Positions 36,481 to 47,609 of a stretch of 64,000 nt of DNA are shown here, piece after piece (position 1 is the stretch's first letter; each line of letters starts with the position of its first letter). Under the pieces are notes generated by a model, which did no database searches, was not told the DNA's origin, and worked only from the letters and a program-made list of their open reading frames with translations. Source of the DNA: Iris pallida (Eukaryota > Streptophyta > Magnoliopsida > Asparagales > Iridaceae); the NCBI GenBank assembly GCA_029216955.1, contig JANAVB010010791.1:2231482-2295481 (forward strand), read 5' to 3'. The position numbers were made by a program, and so were the translations under genes.

Positions 36481-36503
36481 TAATATAGCATATTTTAGTA
36501 GTG
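36475..36503 (-). repeat. CACTA-B right terminal inverted repeat
   Basis: Ends TATTTTAGTAGTG, the complement of the left CACTACTAAAATA, followed by the ATT duplication. Confidence 0.95.
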
Positions 36504-36506
36504 ATT

Positions 36507-36700
36507 GAGCCTTACTGATAATGACTCGGGCTCCAGTCCTATCTGTGTCACAAATCGTGCAGATATAAATGAATGTGATGCACCAGAGTCAAATAATACT
36601 GAAGCTGGAAAGGTGTTGACGAGAATAGTACCTACCACCTCACCTGGTGCCAATCCCTCTTCTCTCATGGTCAAAGCCAGCACTTGACCATGTCCTCTGG
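36507..36700 (-). pseudogene. Gypsy-1 protease, N-terminal half
   Basis: Minus-strand frame with VGTILVNTFPASVLFDSGAS then HSFISARFVTQIGLEPES. DSGAS is the aspartic-protease active site of gypsy elements, which cleaves the polyprotein. It is cut off after about 60 codons by CACTA-B; the rest is at 26930-27195. The catalytic Asp is intact. Confidence 0.93.
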
Positions 36701-37154
36701 GTGCGGGTCACCTCTGCTGAAAACCTCTCCTTCTGCTCTGGATTAGGGCTTGGGCTTAGGCATACTGTTGCGGTCTCTGCTGTTGGAATGTCTGAGCCTG
36801 CGGCGATAATGGCCTCGGGAACGGGTACTGCTACTGCTGCTGAACTGGTGCTGATTCTCTCACCGAAGGACTAGAAAAGGCTGATGAAGATGAACTCCCT
36901 CTGTTCGGGCAGTTCCCAACCCTGTGGTCTGGGGCACCACAAACCAAGCACAAACCCTGTGCTCTGTGACACTCTGATATCACATACCCTGGCTTCCTGC
37001 AGTGTGAACATCCCGCTGCGGAAGAGTGCTTCTGCTTCTGCTGCTGAGGGTACATCGGGGTTGAATGTTGAACCGACGTCACTGAGGTCGCCCGCCTCGA
37101 AGCTCCAATGGTCAAAGCCCTAGCTGCCGGGGCTGGTGATGAAGACTGATTCAT
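36701..37154 (-). pseudogene. Gypsy-1 gag nucleocapsid with two zinc knuckles
   Basis: Minus-strand frame with two C-x2-C-x4-H-x4-C type knuckles: CSHCRKPGYVISEC and CLVCGAPDHRVGNC. In the first, the His is replaced by Tyr; the second is intact. These bind the element RNA. A Ser/Gln-rich tail follows. Between this and protease, and upstream towards the capsid part, there are several stops. Confidence 0.9.
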
Positions 37155-37985
37155 CTGACTATGGGATCGCTTCCGACCTCCGGTCCTATCTACGATCCTC
37201 TAGGAGGTATACTCATGCCTCCTGGATGCTCTCAACACAGCATCAAAAGTCTGATGCTCAACCTGCTCTACTGCCAATAAAATCTCTAGGTAGAACCCTT
37301 GCAGGAACTGCTGGGCTCTGTCGAACTCAGTTGCTACCAAGGTGGGAGCAAACCAACTAAGTCTCAAAAAATTCGGCCGCGTATCCGTCGACCGTCCTGT
37401 CCATCTACTTCAGATTGGTGAACCTCGTCTGTAGATCGTACTGAGCTACAGCATCGAAATACTTGGCCTGGAATCTCTTACAAAATACTGCCCAGGCAAT
37501 AGGTTCCACTAATCCAACGGCATGCGCCATCCACCAGCTGCGGGCAAGATCCAATAACTGCAGGCGCACCACGGCCACCTTCTCGTCTTCTGGAGTCCTG
37601 GCTGCTTCTAGAATCACCTCTGTGTCCTGAAGCCAAGCGTCTGCGGAAATAGCATCTTCACTGTCGTCGAAGAAGGGAGGATTCAAGCGCTTGAAGCAGT
37701 TGGCTGCGTTGTTCCCCTGATGACCTCCTCTGGTCAGAGCATCTTGTACTGCCTGATGCAAGGCATCTCCTCGACGATCCTGAGAAGCTAACAATGTCCT
37801 GATGAGACCCACCAAGGTGCCATCATCAGGCTGGATGGGCTGAACTTGTGGCTCTTGACCCCCAGTAGGCATGACTCTGGAGGCTACTCCTGAATGCTGG
37901 AATTGATCTCCAGGTTGCTGCCGGTCCACGGGAGGTGCTCTGCCTTGGTGATCGGTAGGACCAGGAACAATGCCGCTGAAGAAGA
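37155..37985 (-). pseudogene. Gypsy-1 gag, capsid part
   Basis: Minus-strand frame 37929-37405 contains LNPPFFDDSEDAISADAWLQ, followed by LARSWW, FCKRFQAKYFD and LQTRFTNLK, the retrotransposon-gag core that builds the virus-like particle. The family normally continues GDRTVDGYAAEF; here a stop follows LK and the frame breaks between 37404 and 37155. The exact start Met is unclear: one lies at about 37985 in another frame. Confidence 0.88.
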
Positions 37986-38142
37986 CGACATAGGAAACAA
38001 TAAAGAAGGACCAGGACAGATCAAAGATACAAGCATGTGATCAGGTCAAGATTTCAGGGATTCAGAGGATACAAACAGAGATCAAGGACGAGTACTGATT
38101 GAGACATCTATTCGGTAAACCCTCACATATCTTGATTTACAC

Positions 38143-38169
38143 GACCTACATGGGCCACCACTTAAACCA
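38143..38169 (-). other. Gypsy-1 primer-binding-site region, non-canonical
   Basis: Directly after the 5' LTR on the minus strand is TGGTTTAAGTGGTGGCCCAT, then GTAGGTC. It starts with TGG as a tRNA-primed site should, but is not the usual initiator-Met sequence. Bases 10-27 match the corresponding sites of LARD-2 and Gypsy-3. Confidence 0.7.
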
Positions 38170-38864
38170 TGTAACGCCCCAGAACCAGAATACTGGAGAG
38201 CGGAGGCGTACATAGCCAGCTACGTATATTGAAGTGCAATCCATCTCGCTATACGGTCACGGCTGTCTAGATACATGAGGCTTTAACTATAAGCCATTAG
38301 TCCCTTAGGGTCATGAACAAGCCTACTGTCTCAATCTCAAACAAGCCATAACAGTTTACAAGATGTCATAACACTAATTATACAATAGTAAGACGTCCCA
38401 TACATTACATATTTGGATGATCATGAAGCTAGTCGTACAAAATGTCAGGACTAGCAAGAGTTTCAGTCATACATGATCAACCCTAGGATTTGTCAATCAT
38501 GTTACAGCCCGTAGGCAGACAGTAAATAAAGGTGCAATACGAGCTACACGTGCTCGCCGGCTAAACGTCTCAAAAGAATAATTTTTATAATAGAGTGAGA
38601 GAACAAAAGGAACCCACTCATTGCCAGGGTTACGTCTGGTGGTCACCATCTGGCTGGAAGGTTGGTAGATGCTCTGGAGCTGCTCCGATATCTGGCCATA
38701 CAAAACCAGCTGGGTCAGACCCCAGAAAGAGCAAGTGCCATAAAGAAGGCTTCACTTAGGAACTAAACCAGCATAACATAAATAAACATTTAAAGATAAT
38801 TATAAAAGAAACTGATCATAACAGGGAAAACAACAGTGAATTTAGTACGAAGAAACCATTCAAG

Positions 38865-39290
38865 TAGCCAGGTCACAACCCTTAAACCAAACAAGGACCG
38901 GGGTTGCAACCCTTCACCTAAATAAAAACCCATCTCAAATACTTGTTGGTAAAGTAATAAGACAATAAACGAAGAGAGGACACAGAACTGTTCCGGGAGC
39001 CAGGTTACAACCCTTAAATCAAACAAGGACCGGGGTTGTAACCCTTCACCTGAACAGAACTTGACCCCTGATCATTATTGTTTGAGGCAAGCATAAGCAA
39101 TCATGTTATTGAAGTAAGGTAAAGCATGACAAGCATGACGTAGGGTGCAATAAGACAATAAACGAAGAAAGGACACAGAACTGCTCCGGGAGCCAAGTTA
39201 CAATCCTTAAACCAAACAAGGACCGGGGTTGTAACCCTTCGCCTGAACAGAACTGGTCCCCTGATCATTATTGTTTAGGGCAAGCATAAG
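38865..39290 (-). repeat. Three-copy tandem repeat in Gypsy-1 5' LTR
   Basis: Counterpart of 10090-10530: core ccttaaaccaaacaaggacc followed by ggggttg. Confidence 0.85.
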
Positions 39291-39987
39291 TAATTATGTC
39301 ATGTCACAATCTTGCACAGGATCAGGACGAGACGAAATTGGGCTAGACTCCATCCAATCAATCACGGCCACGTAATGAGTACGGCTTGATACTTTAACTA
39401 ACTAGGGTTATCACAGGCCTAGTTACTAGCAAGATACAATGAGATTATTCCAACAGCCATAAGCCCTGCAGACCATCCAGGTTATCCAGACGTAATTAGG
39501 GGATTGAGTTCATGTGGGTACACCGTCCAAGAAATACATGTACCCTTAAGTAGTTTGGTGGCTGCAACACATGTCAGTGTGCTGGAAATGTGCCCTACTC
39601 GATGGTAGGCTACAAATCCCATGATGGGGTGCCCAGATAACGGGATTGCCTGTAGCTGAGAATTCTCTCCATGACTACTGGATTCTATAGTTATTAGCCA
39701 TAGTCAATTTCAGTAGGTACCTCTGACCGTGGTATTCAGGGGATCCCTATCCTAGACATGATGTAAGACAATACTGGTTTATTTGTACAAACATAATCGT
39801 CCGCGGTGTTAGGTCATTTATTCTTGTCATGTCAGGTTAGCTGTCGTAACAGCATATCGAGATATATCATGTCAGGTTTACTTGTCAAGAGTGCGCTACG
39901 GCGGGCCACTATCGTGTCATGGACATATCAGAATTTACATGGTATGAGCATACACAGGGAAAACATGAGCATAAATGTAACATTCTA

Positions 39988-40018
<31 letters not shown>

Positions 40019-40059
40019 ATAAAGAGGACAAGGTCTATGGAAAGAGCCAAGCGGTTAAG

Positions 40060-40560
40060 GGGGAAACGGGTATATGCGACAGGGAAGGAAATGGCTCATG
40101 CGGCCAAGGACAATGGGTTCATACGGCAAAACAGGGCTCATGCGGCTGCAGATTGTGGGGCGTATGCGTCTAGAAAGACGCGAACATATGCGGCTGGAAG
40201 AACGGGTCATATGCGGCAGCGAAGGGAACAACTCATGCGGTCGGGAGGGATCTACACCATGCGGCTCGAGGAGGAGTTAGGCTTATGCGGCCGAAAGGGA
40301 ACAAGTCGTATGCGACAACGGGAAAGCAATGTCATGTGGCTAAAGGGAACGAGCGTATGTGGCTGAGAGCATTCGGGTTCATGCGGCTGGGAGCAGGTAG
40401 GTCTATGCGGCAGGAAGCTGCTAGGGACCATGCAGCTGATGCCATGCGGCTAAGGAATCTTTATGCATATGCGGCAGGGAAATAAAGGAGTTCATGCGGC
40501 TAAAGCCAACCGACCAAGCCATGTGGCTTAGGCTATTATGCGGCTAAGGAAACTGCCGCA
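40060..40560 (-). repeat. CATGCGGC-type minisatellite in Gypsy-1 5' LTR
   Basis: Uninterrupted version of the array, about 20 or more copies at 20-30 bp spacing over 500 bp. A variant, gccgcatg, in the reverse sense occurs near 40556, so the array also holds a small palindrome. Confidence 0.9.
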
Positions 40561-41160
40561 TGAAAGTTCATGTGGTCAAGTACTGCTATTCTTTCCCGTT
40601 TGTCCGAGAAGAAGAGCCATGAAGTCCATGCTTCCAAGCTCCACTAGACCTTCATTCAAGTTCAAAATTCGGACTTCCATAGGTCAAAATTTGGCGGAAA
40701 GAAATTTTCTACAACATGAAACCATCAAAACTTGAAAATAACAAGGTTAGATAGATCAAAACCCAAAAAATCCGAAAATACAATAAACTTAGATCTACAC
40801 AAATTAAACCATGGAAATTAAAAATGCTAAGTACTAAAGTGTCTTAAAATCTCATGGAGAAGGTAATGGAACAATAAAAACTTGGTTCCTCCATGAAGCA
40901 AGCTGCACTTGCCTAGGCCTCATGTTAGGTGGAAGAGTGTAATGGTGAAGAAGAAGTAATGAGGAGAGAGAGTGAGTGGGCGACTATTAAAGGAAGAGGG
41001 GGTGGTAGGTGGGGGTTTGGTCTACATAAAAAACTAATCCAAACCGAACTATGCAAACAGAACCGAACCAAGCAATGAAACACCAGATAAACCATGAAAT
41101 GAGACGTGCAATATACGTACACGTATACCAAAATACGTAATACGAACTACGGTCGTTACA

Positions 41161-41318
41161 CCCTGTATAAATTTATCTCGCACACTGCACATGTCATCAG
41201 AATAGCGATTGTACATCCACGAACGATTTCGTTGATAGTAATTCATATCCATTTGGAGATAAATTTGCAAAGATGGATACACATTATTCGAGTACATTGT
41301 ACAAATAGATGCATACAT
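41161..41318 (-). pseudogene. CACTA-A transposase, N-terminal piece
   Basis: Minus-strand frame with MDMNYYQRNRSWMYNRYSDD then MCSVRDKFIQGV, the first half of the transposon-associated domain, very like the CACTA-B start (NRSWMYNRRPEDICGVRDEY). It continues at 9411 with VEQFLQFAKAF on the far side of Gypsy-1. The break coincides exactly with the LTR end and the target duplication. Confidence 0.93.
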
Positions 41319-41403
41319 TGATACACATGTTCATTAAAGTACCAACATATTTGACACTTGGTACCAACATACTTGACACTTGGGTGTTGTTACGTGTTCT
41401 TTA

Positions 41404-41575
41404 TGAGCCATTCTCTGAAAATAAAAATTATTTCTTCAAGCCTTTTGAGACTACTAGAGTTATACTAGATTTTCAAAAAAAATCTATAAAAGACGAAGTT
41501 CTTCGCCTTTTTAGGTATAACTCTAGTAGCCTCAAAAGGCTTGCATAAGTAAATTTAGTTTTCAGAGAAGGGCTC
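41404..41575. repeat. Inverted repeat upstream of TNP2 in CACTA-A
   Basis: Left arm from tgagccattctctgaaaa (41404), right arm ending ttttcagagaagggctca (41575). The inner parts agccttttgagactactaga and tctagtagcctcaaaaggct also pair, with a mismatched centre near 41480-41510. Arms are about 75-95 bp and more diverged than in CACTA-B. It lies about 85 bp upstream of the transposase Met, the same place as the CACTA-B hairpin, but the sequence is different. Confidence 0.9.
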
Positions 41576-41689
41576 ACATGGACATTTGATTTCTGGCTAA
41601 CACAGACACTTAACATAAGAGACAATGATATCTTTGTTGTCATGTGTTCCTTGTGAGACCACAAGGAAAACTTGACCTCAGAGTGTCCA

Positions 41690-41770
41690 AGCTAGCACTT
41701 ACCTAGCTAGCACTTATCTAGCTAGCACTTACCATGAAATACTTAGCGATACCTAGCTAGCACTTACCTA
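41690..41770. repeat. Short tandem repeat ctagctagcactta
   Basis: Four copies of a 14-17 bp unit ctagctagcactta with small spacers. Confidence 0.85.
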
Positions 41771-44364
41771 CATACCTAGTATCTTGACTCATGTCTTGAC
41801 ACTATACCAATCATACCTACACTAGACACCATACATAGCTAGAAGTGCCCACGCATTGGAGGCTTGTTCTTAACTACTTTCAATTAAACCCTAAACTTAC
41901 CTTGACAATTACTCAATTCCTAAAATATCTTATATCCTTCTAGGATACTCACTCTATACACTCCAGGTACTACGATACTCCTTAGTATATTAGTATATCA
42001 AAATATATCTAGGATACAACCTTCCTTAGATAGCCTAAATTTAGGACCCATCATACACATATTATATGAAAGTATATGATACCATGTTGAAAACTTGATT
42101 ATTTAAGAATATCAAATTGACACTCTTCAATCAACACACATCTAATTTGACACATATATACTAACTCTCAGTGATATCAATACTAAATTCTATACTACCA
42201 CGACAATTATATGATACTCAACACCATATGATAGTAAGTTCATAATAAAAATCCTATCAAACTACTATATAACATAGTTACAATCTTATAAACCCCCTAT
42301 TTTTAAGTAAATTTCTTATATTTTTTAGTAATATTTTATGGTATTTTCATGTTCATTAAATAGTTGGTAAATAATTACATGATTTTCCTATATAAAAACT
42401 AGCAAGTAAAATATTAATTCAAAGTAATTGCTTTTTACTAAAAATACTTATCAAGTATTTATTTATTTTAGAAATTTTAGGATTTTTTATATATAGAGTT
42501 TTGGAATATAAGTATTTATATACTTGATATACAAGTATACATATGTATATAGTTATATATAGAATTATATATATTCATTCTTAAAAAAAGTTTTTGTCTA
42601 AATCTCGCAGATTTGAAAATCTCGCGAGTCATAGTTGAGCCCTATTACCCGATAGGCATATATACTCTAGAGAGTATATGAACGAACATGAGGTATCAGA
42701 TTAGGAAGGGGGATTTGAAGGATTTAAACTCCCAAATCTTCCCAAATTTTCACAGAACTGTTCGCAACCTAATCCTTTTCTAGTTCACCCTAATTTTCGA
42801 TCAAATTCCTGCAAAAAAAAAAAATCAAACCCGACCAAAAATATGATTTAAATCCCATATATATATATTCGTTCGAACGTATAGGGTTTCTTCAACAAAT
42901 TATCTTTCGACACCGCATCCCAACCCAAACCATCAGCCCCCAAGCACTCTGACACCCCCGAGTGCCATCCTAGCCGCCTATAACAGCCATGCGTTCATTG
43001 GAGCGTCGCCACGACTGCCGGATCGACCCAAATATAGCAGCGCCCTATTTGAAACTGACAGTCAGGTACTCTTGTTTGAAGCACGATTTCTTCCGGGACA
43101 CTAAGTCATTTTGCAATTGTAAATTGCTATACATAGTTTAGTTGAACCTCTTCAATCCCCTTTAATTAGATTTTCCATATTAGGGTTGTACTGTTCGTGA
43201 AAATTCCTAAAAAAGGAGGAAAAATCACAAAATCGATAGAGCCTCAAAATCGCTCAAACCTAGTATTGGAAGACCGATTTTGATCGGGTCAGTACAGATT
43301 TACCAAAACTAATTTAAAACAGGTATAGACAACATATACGAGATTAAAACCCTTTTATAGATCCTGATTTCATTAAGTAGGTGCAAAGTTATTCGATTTC
43401 AAAAATAAAAAAACATATTTCAAAAACTAGAATTTTGGAAAAAAATTCGATACGCCGTGCGCCCCAACAAATTGGGCGATGTGGTCATGAACCGAAAGCA
43501 TCAAAAAGTGTGTATCGACTTCGCGGATGTGTGGGATTCGACGGAACTCAATTTCGTTGTGTGTACGACAAAATTGAGGCTTATCGGTCGAGATATCCCG
43601 TATTGGCCTATTTGCAAACAAGTTCATAACTTCGTGAATGTTCGTCATCTCGAGACGAAACTTGTGCCATTGGGTCTGTATCATTTTTTGGTCTTATAGA
43701 CCAAGTTTGGTCCGATTCTGAGAAGGTCGATCGGAACACTATTTTGGCGGGTGTGCGACCCGATCCAATTGACAAATTTGTGCACGACCCACCAGAATCC
43801 AACTTTGGATATACGGTTGGGTTCGTATCGTCAAACTAGACCCGTAGACATATAGTTTAATGACCTTAAAGACCATAGGTACTGGCAAATTTTTGGTGCA
43901 AAGCGGATCCAACGGCGGACATCGTTTTGACCAGAAATTACAATTTTGCCCTTGTGTCCAGAATTTGACTTTTAGGTAGGTATTTTTAGACATTTCTTTT
44001 ATACCAAAAATGGTCATGATGTTTATTTCAGCATCCGAGGACGTTTACGGGACTTGATTTTTATTACTATTGATTCTGACGATGTGAATACTGGACTTTG
44101 CTATTTCTGCATACCACCTCCAGGCAAGATACCTTACCATTATATTCTATCTTTTATTGCTATTTTAATGCTGCTATTTTAATGCTACTATTTTTATTCA
44201 GTTTTATTATATACTGCATGTTTCTATCACACTGTGCGTCCAAGTCATACTTGGGTGCAAGCGGCTGCATTAGTCGTTTTACTATTTTTGTTTTTTTATT
44301 CTGCATTGACTTAGTACTAGTTGACTTCCTACTGAAATGAGGTATTGGTATATCTCATATGACC
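41771..44364 (+). other. LTR-derived sequence, unclassified
   Basis: No gene. The text from 42560 to 44340 has the look of a long gypsy LTR in plus orientation, with a ccaccagaatcc-type segment near 43788 and ccaccTCCAGGCAAGatacc near 44105, matching the remnant near 4230 (accaggcaagtatac). A 41-bp stretch, tagctagaagtgc then attggaggcttgttcttaac, at 41836 recurs at 58343. Oligo-A runs and an inverted cgttcgaacg at about 42872 occur. It appears to be the LTR into which CACTA-C inserted, continuing beyond 57990. Confidence 0.4.
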
Positions 44365-44900
44365 TTCCTAAAAATCCCCTTTTACAACGTTCCATCTACA
44401 ATACTTCCTAAAAATGTTATAAAAATGGGGGTCTTCTACAACCTTTATTGTAAAAACGTTGTAAAATACATGTGCAAACAACGTTTTACATTCAAACGTT
44501 AAGGCTTCTACAATGGTCATTCACAAAAGTTGTGTATTGTTATTTTTAACAATGTTTTATTAACATTGTAACATTTATTAATTTTGACAACGGTTATTTA
44601 TTGTTGCCAAAGTTACTAATTTTAACAATGTACTTAAAATATTGTAAAAAGTCATGTTCAACAACGTTTAACAATAGTTGTACATTGTTTATATTGCACA
44701 ATGTTTGTTTGATGTTGTAAAATTAATTTTATTTTACCACGTTATGTAAACGTTGTAAATGTAATATCATTTTGCAATGTTTATGAAACATTATAAAAGG
44801 GTTCTATTTAACAACTTTTATAAAATGTTGTAAAATATGTGTTTTTTACAATATATAGACAACGTTGTAAATATATCTTTAAAATATTTCTAGGAAAATA
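44365..44900. repeat. CACTA-C left subterminal repeats
   Basis: Many copies of acaacgttgtaaa-like words in both orientations over about 500 bp, identical in style to 57236-57980. Confidence 0.85.
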
Positions 44901-45310
44901 TTATTCGAAAAGTTGGTCTTATTAGGTCAATACCTCACTTGGTAGCAGTTCATGGTTAAATGGATCTGTCACATGTTGAACCATCCCTTCCACGGCTTCG
45001 AAAGACAGACCTAATATATATACTTCTTGCATCAATCCCTTTCCTAGCTTCTTGCTTGTTATAATATTCTTTTTTGTAAAAATCAGCTCTCCTCCACCTC
45101 TAGTTTACTATTTAAAATGCTGCTTTAGCTTAGGGTGTGTCATATATTCAATTAATGAATTATTAAAAATATCTAACAAATATTAGAACTTTTAAAGCGT
45201 AATCATCGAGATAAATAAGTTTTTTTTATTTACATGTTTCTACAACTTACTTTTCTTTTACACCCTTGATTGTTAGTCTTTTTTGTTCAATTATCTTTGA
45301 TAATTGTTTA
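44885..45310 (+). repeat. Internal duplication, copy 1
   Basis: Shares cttattaggtcaatacctca, then cttggtagc and gcttcgaaagaca, with 47610-48010 in the same order and spacing. Differences are scattered, so the duplication is not recent. Confidence 0.88.
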
Positions 45311-45554
45311 ATGTTTTTATATTATTCTTGTTGGTCCCAATCTTGATTTTCTCATGTTGGTTCAAGAATTATGTTTTGGTATTGGCATATGTATAACTTA
45401 CTATGCAAATATCTTACTTCCCATAAAGTGTATACAAGGATTGGAGATTTTAGTTCTATCAGTTTGCTCAATTTACTTTTTGGGTTCCCTTTAAGATCTT
45501 ATAAGTGCATCAACTAAATAATGTTATGAATTTGTTTAGAAATTTGTTTGAAAA

Positions 45555-45855
45555 CACTACAACAAATAGGGCCTACAATAGCAGTTTTTCTATAGCGTTC
45601 AAGTGTCACCGCTATAGAATGTTATCAACAATAGCATTCTTTCTATAGTGCTATAAAAATATTTATCTATATCGTTTCCTAAATGATGTAGAATTATAAC
45701 ATTCATCTATTGCTATGTTTGTATGTCAAAGTAGATCTCATGTTCGAATCCTAGGAGAAGTAGCGTATGTTTTTATTTTACATGATAAAAAAACAGATTA
45801 TAGCATATTTGGCGTGAAAGCATACAAATTTACAAACCCCTAAAAATTTTCTCAT
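45555..45855 (+). mobile_element. Truncated CACTA terminus, family i
   Basis: Begins CACTACAACAAATAGGGCC, then tatagcgttc repeats. A second copy is at 48394-48662. A stretch near 45737 contains gttcgaatcct, similar to a tRNA B box. No matching right end is present. Confidence 0.75.
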
Positions 45856-45857
45856 AA

Positions 45858-46620
45858 CACTACAATAATAGAGGCTTTAGGACACAAAATCTGGAACGAC
45901 AAAAAAATTTAGTCGCCCAAACTAATCATTAGCGACTAAAAAATTATTGTTATCGTCTAAAGTCCTCCGAATTTTAAAAAATAATTAAAACTCTTAACGA
46001 CTATTAATTAGTTTGGACGACTCAAAAATTTCTTTGCAAGAGAAAACAAAGACAACTAGAAAAAAAATTCTTGTCTAAAGTAGAGGGGAATGCTAATTTA
46101 AGACGACTAAACCAAATATTCTCGCCTAGAGTTGCTTTTTCTCGCCTAAAGTTGGGTGGAATACTAAATTTAAGATGACTAAAAATAAATAAGTGTTTCT
46201 ACAAATATTTTTTATTCTATTTTGTTTAATTTATTTGTTAGTAATGAATATAACCGTTATGAATGTATAGTAATTGTGTGAAAGTCACATAAAGAGAGAA
46301 AATTGCTACAAATTCCTACATTGTTTTCATCCTTCCTCCATGTTTTCGTTCCCCCCATGTTTTCATTTTTGATCCCACCCCCTTTTCAATTACGCCCCAA
46401 TTTTCGATCAATACCCCTAATCCCCACTTAACTCTCTCCTCCCTCCTCTCTCTTACGGAGCACCACCTTCGTCTCCAACCATTGCTACCATCCAGAACCA
46501 CTTTCTTTCTCTATGACGCCGACTGGGGCACTATCAGCCTCTCCCTAAACCCTAGCTCCACCTCCGACAAGGAATCACAGTAGAAGCTCGAGGATGATGC
46601 CAATGTTTTCTTAGTAATGA
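45858..46620 (+). mobile_element. Truncated CACTA terminus, family ii, with leader-like sequence
   Basis: Begins CACTACAATAATAGAGGC, followed by repeats around cgactaaa and tcgcctaaagt to about 46190. A CT-rich stretch at 46310-46560 resembles a plant gene leader, with an ATGACGCCGACTGGGGC start-like site near 46514. No continuing coding exon was found. Confidence 0.65.
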
Positions 46621-46774
46621 GATATTTTACTTAAGTATTCCAAAAGCCCTTCTTTCATTCTAAAAATTCTACTTCTCCCCACCCCCACACCTCCTATCTC
46701 TTGCGCTGCACCTCCTTCTTCGACGGGGATCCCCTTCCTCTCTCCTTCCCGCTGCACCTCTTCTTTCAGTCAGT

Positions 46775-46780
46775 CTATCA

Positions 46781-46851
<71 letters not shown>
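46775..46851. repeat. (CT)n(AT)n compound microsatellite
   Basis: About 13 CT units followed by about 24 AT units, directly abutting the next CACTA terminus. Confidence 0.95.
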
Positions 46852-46852
<1 letters not shown>

Positions 46853-46853
<1 letters not shown>

Positions 46854-47530
46854 ACTACAACAAAAATGGTCAATAATGACACTTTCTTGACGACACAATT
46901 TTGTCATCAAATAAAATTTATTATGACACTTTGCTAAAACATGTCGTGACAATGAAATATATATTATCATTAATGACACTTTTTAAAAGTGTCTTAGACA
47001 TGAATTCAATAACACTATTAAAATGTCACCTAATATTAGATTATAAAAATGACATTTTTTTTGTATCATCCTAAAATGAATCATCCCGCTATTTTTTTCA
47101 TGTTGGCGCCCTTCAATTCAGTCTTTTTCCCAAGCAGCTTTCTCTCTCTCCTGGACATTTCTTCAATCTCTAGGTATTTCTTTCTCTATCCCAACCTCTC
47201 CAAATCTCCCCCATTCTTCTCTCTCTCCTACTTTCTTCATCTCTCTCTCTAGCTCTCTCAGTCTCTCCCTCTCTCACTCTCCTTCTCTCAAAATTAAGGC
47301 AAAAGGAGGCGAGTTTAGGTTCGATTCTAATGCCGAGGGAAGGGAGAGGATGTAGGCGATCCACGGGAGACTGGAAAGAAGGTTTGTCGAGCGGGGACTG
47401 ACGATATCGGAGAGGTTGGTTCTATCCATTCCGGAGGCAGGAGTCCAGAGGAGGAGAGGCTGCGATGGCGAAGGCCATGGCGGAGAAGGAGGAGGAGGAG
47501 TTGCATTTCTGGATCATTATTTTTGTGCAT
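46853..47530 (+). mobile_element. Truncated CACTA terminus, family iii, with CT-rich leader
   Basis: Begins CACTACAACAAAAATGGTC, followed by repeats around atgacactttt to about 47060, then a CT-rich leader (47100-47290) and a GGA-rich segment to 47530. No right end is seen. Confidence 0.65.
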
Positions 47531-47609
47531 AGAGAAAGTTACTCCATGTATATTATGGTGGTTTGCAAGATGTGTATTTCACAATATTTGAACAATATTG
47601 TAAATTTAT

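Larger units (their letters stand above)
27196..36503 (-). mobile_element. CACTA-B: En/Spm-type DNA transposon with both ends
   Basis: A 9308-bp element with terminal inverted repeats beginning CACTACTAAAATA at both ends, matching about 26 of 29 bases, and a perfect 3-bp target duplication (ATT). Both ends carry dense subterminal arrays of TAGCGACGT and its complement. Inside, on the minus strand, are the TNP2 transposase (34095-30640) and an accessory protein gene (30378-28401), plus two large inverted repeats near the gene-array borders. It sits in the protease of Gypsy-1. The ends look mobile, but both genes are broken, so it could move only with transposase from another copy. Confidence 0.96.
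9412..41160 (-). mobile_element. Gypsy-1: Ty3/gypsy chromovirus-like retrotransposon with nested insertions
   Basis: LTRs begin TGTAACGC and end GTCGTTACA in window orientation. The right LTR is 38170-41160. The left LTR is 9412-11704 plus 22050-22736, split by LARD-2. Flanks are TCCTG (9407-9411) and CCCTG (41161-41165), an imperfect 5-bp target duplication. Gag lies next to the right LTR and integrase next to the left one, so the element reads on the minus strand with the right LTR as 5'. Removing LARD-2, CACTA-B and the solo LTR leaves roughly 11 kb, normal for a Tekay/Del-like element with 3-kb LTRs. The insertion split the CACTA-A transposase within its transposon-associated domain. Confidence 0.93.
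38170..41160 (-). repeat. Gypsy-1 5' LTR, uninterrupted
   Basis: A 2991-bp LTR, TGTAACGCCCC to GTCGTTACA. It shows the ancestral, uninterrupted sequence at the LARD-2 insertion site (about 40465-40480). It carries the three-copy repeat (38865-39290) and the CATGCGGC array (40060-40560). Confidence 0.96.

Noticed and set aside
46316..46501. Small minus-strand basic frame
   Set aside because: It lies over a CT-rich leader-like stretch; the composition explains it and it has no homologous copy.
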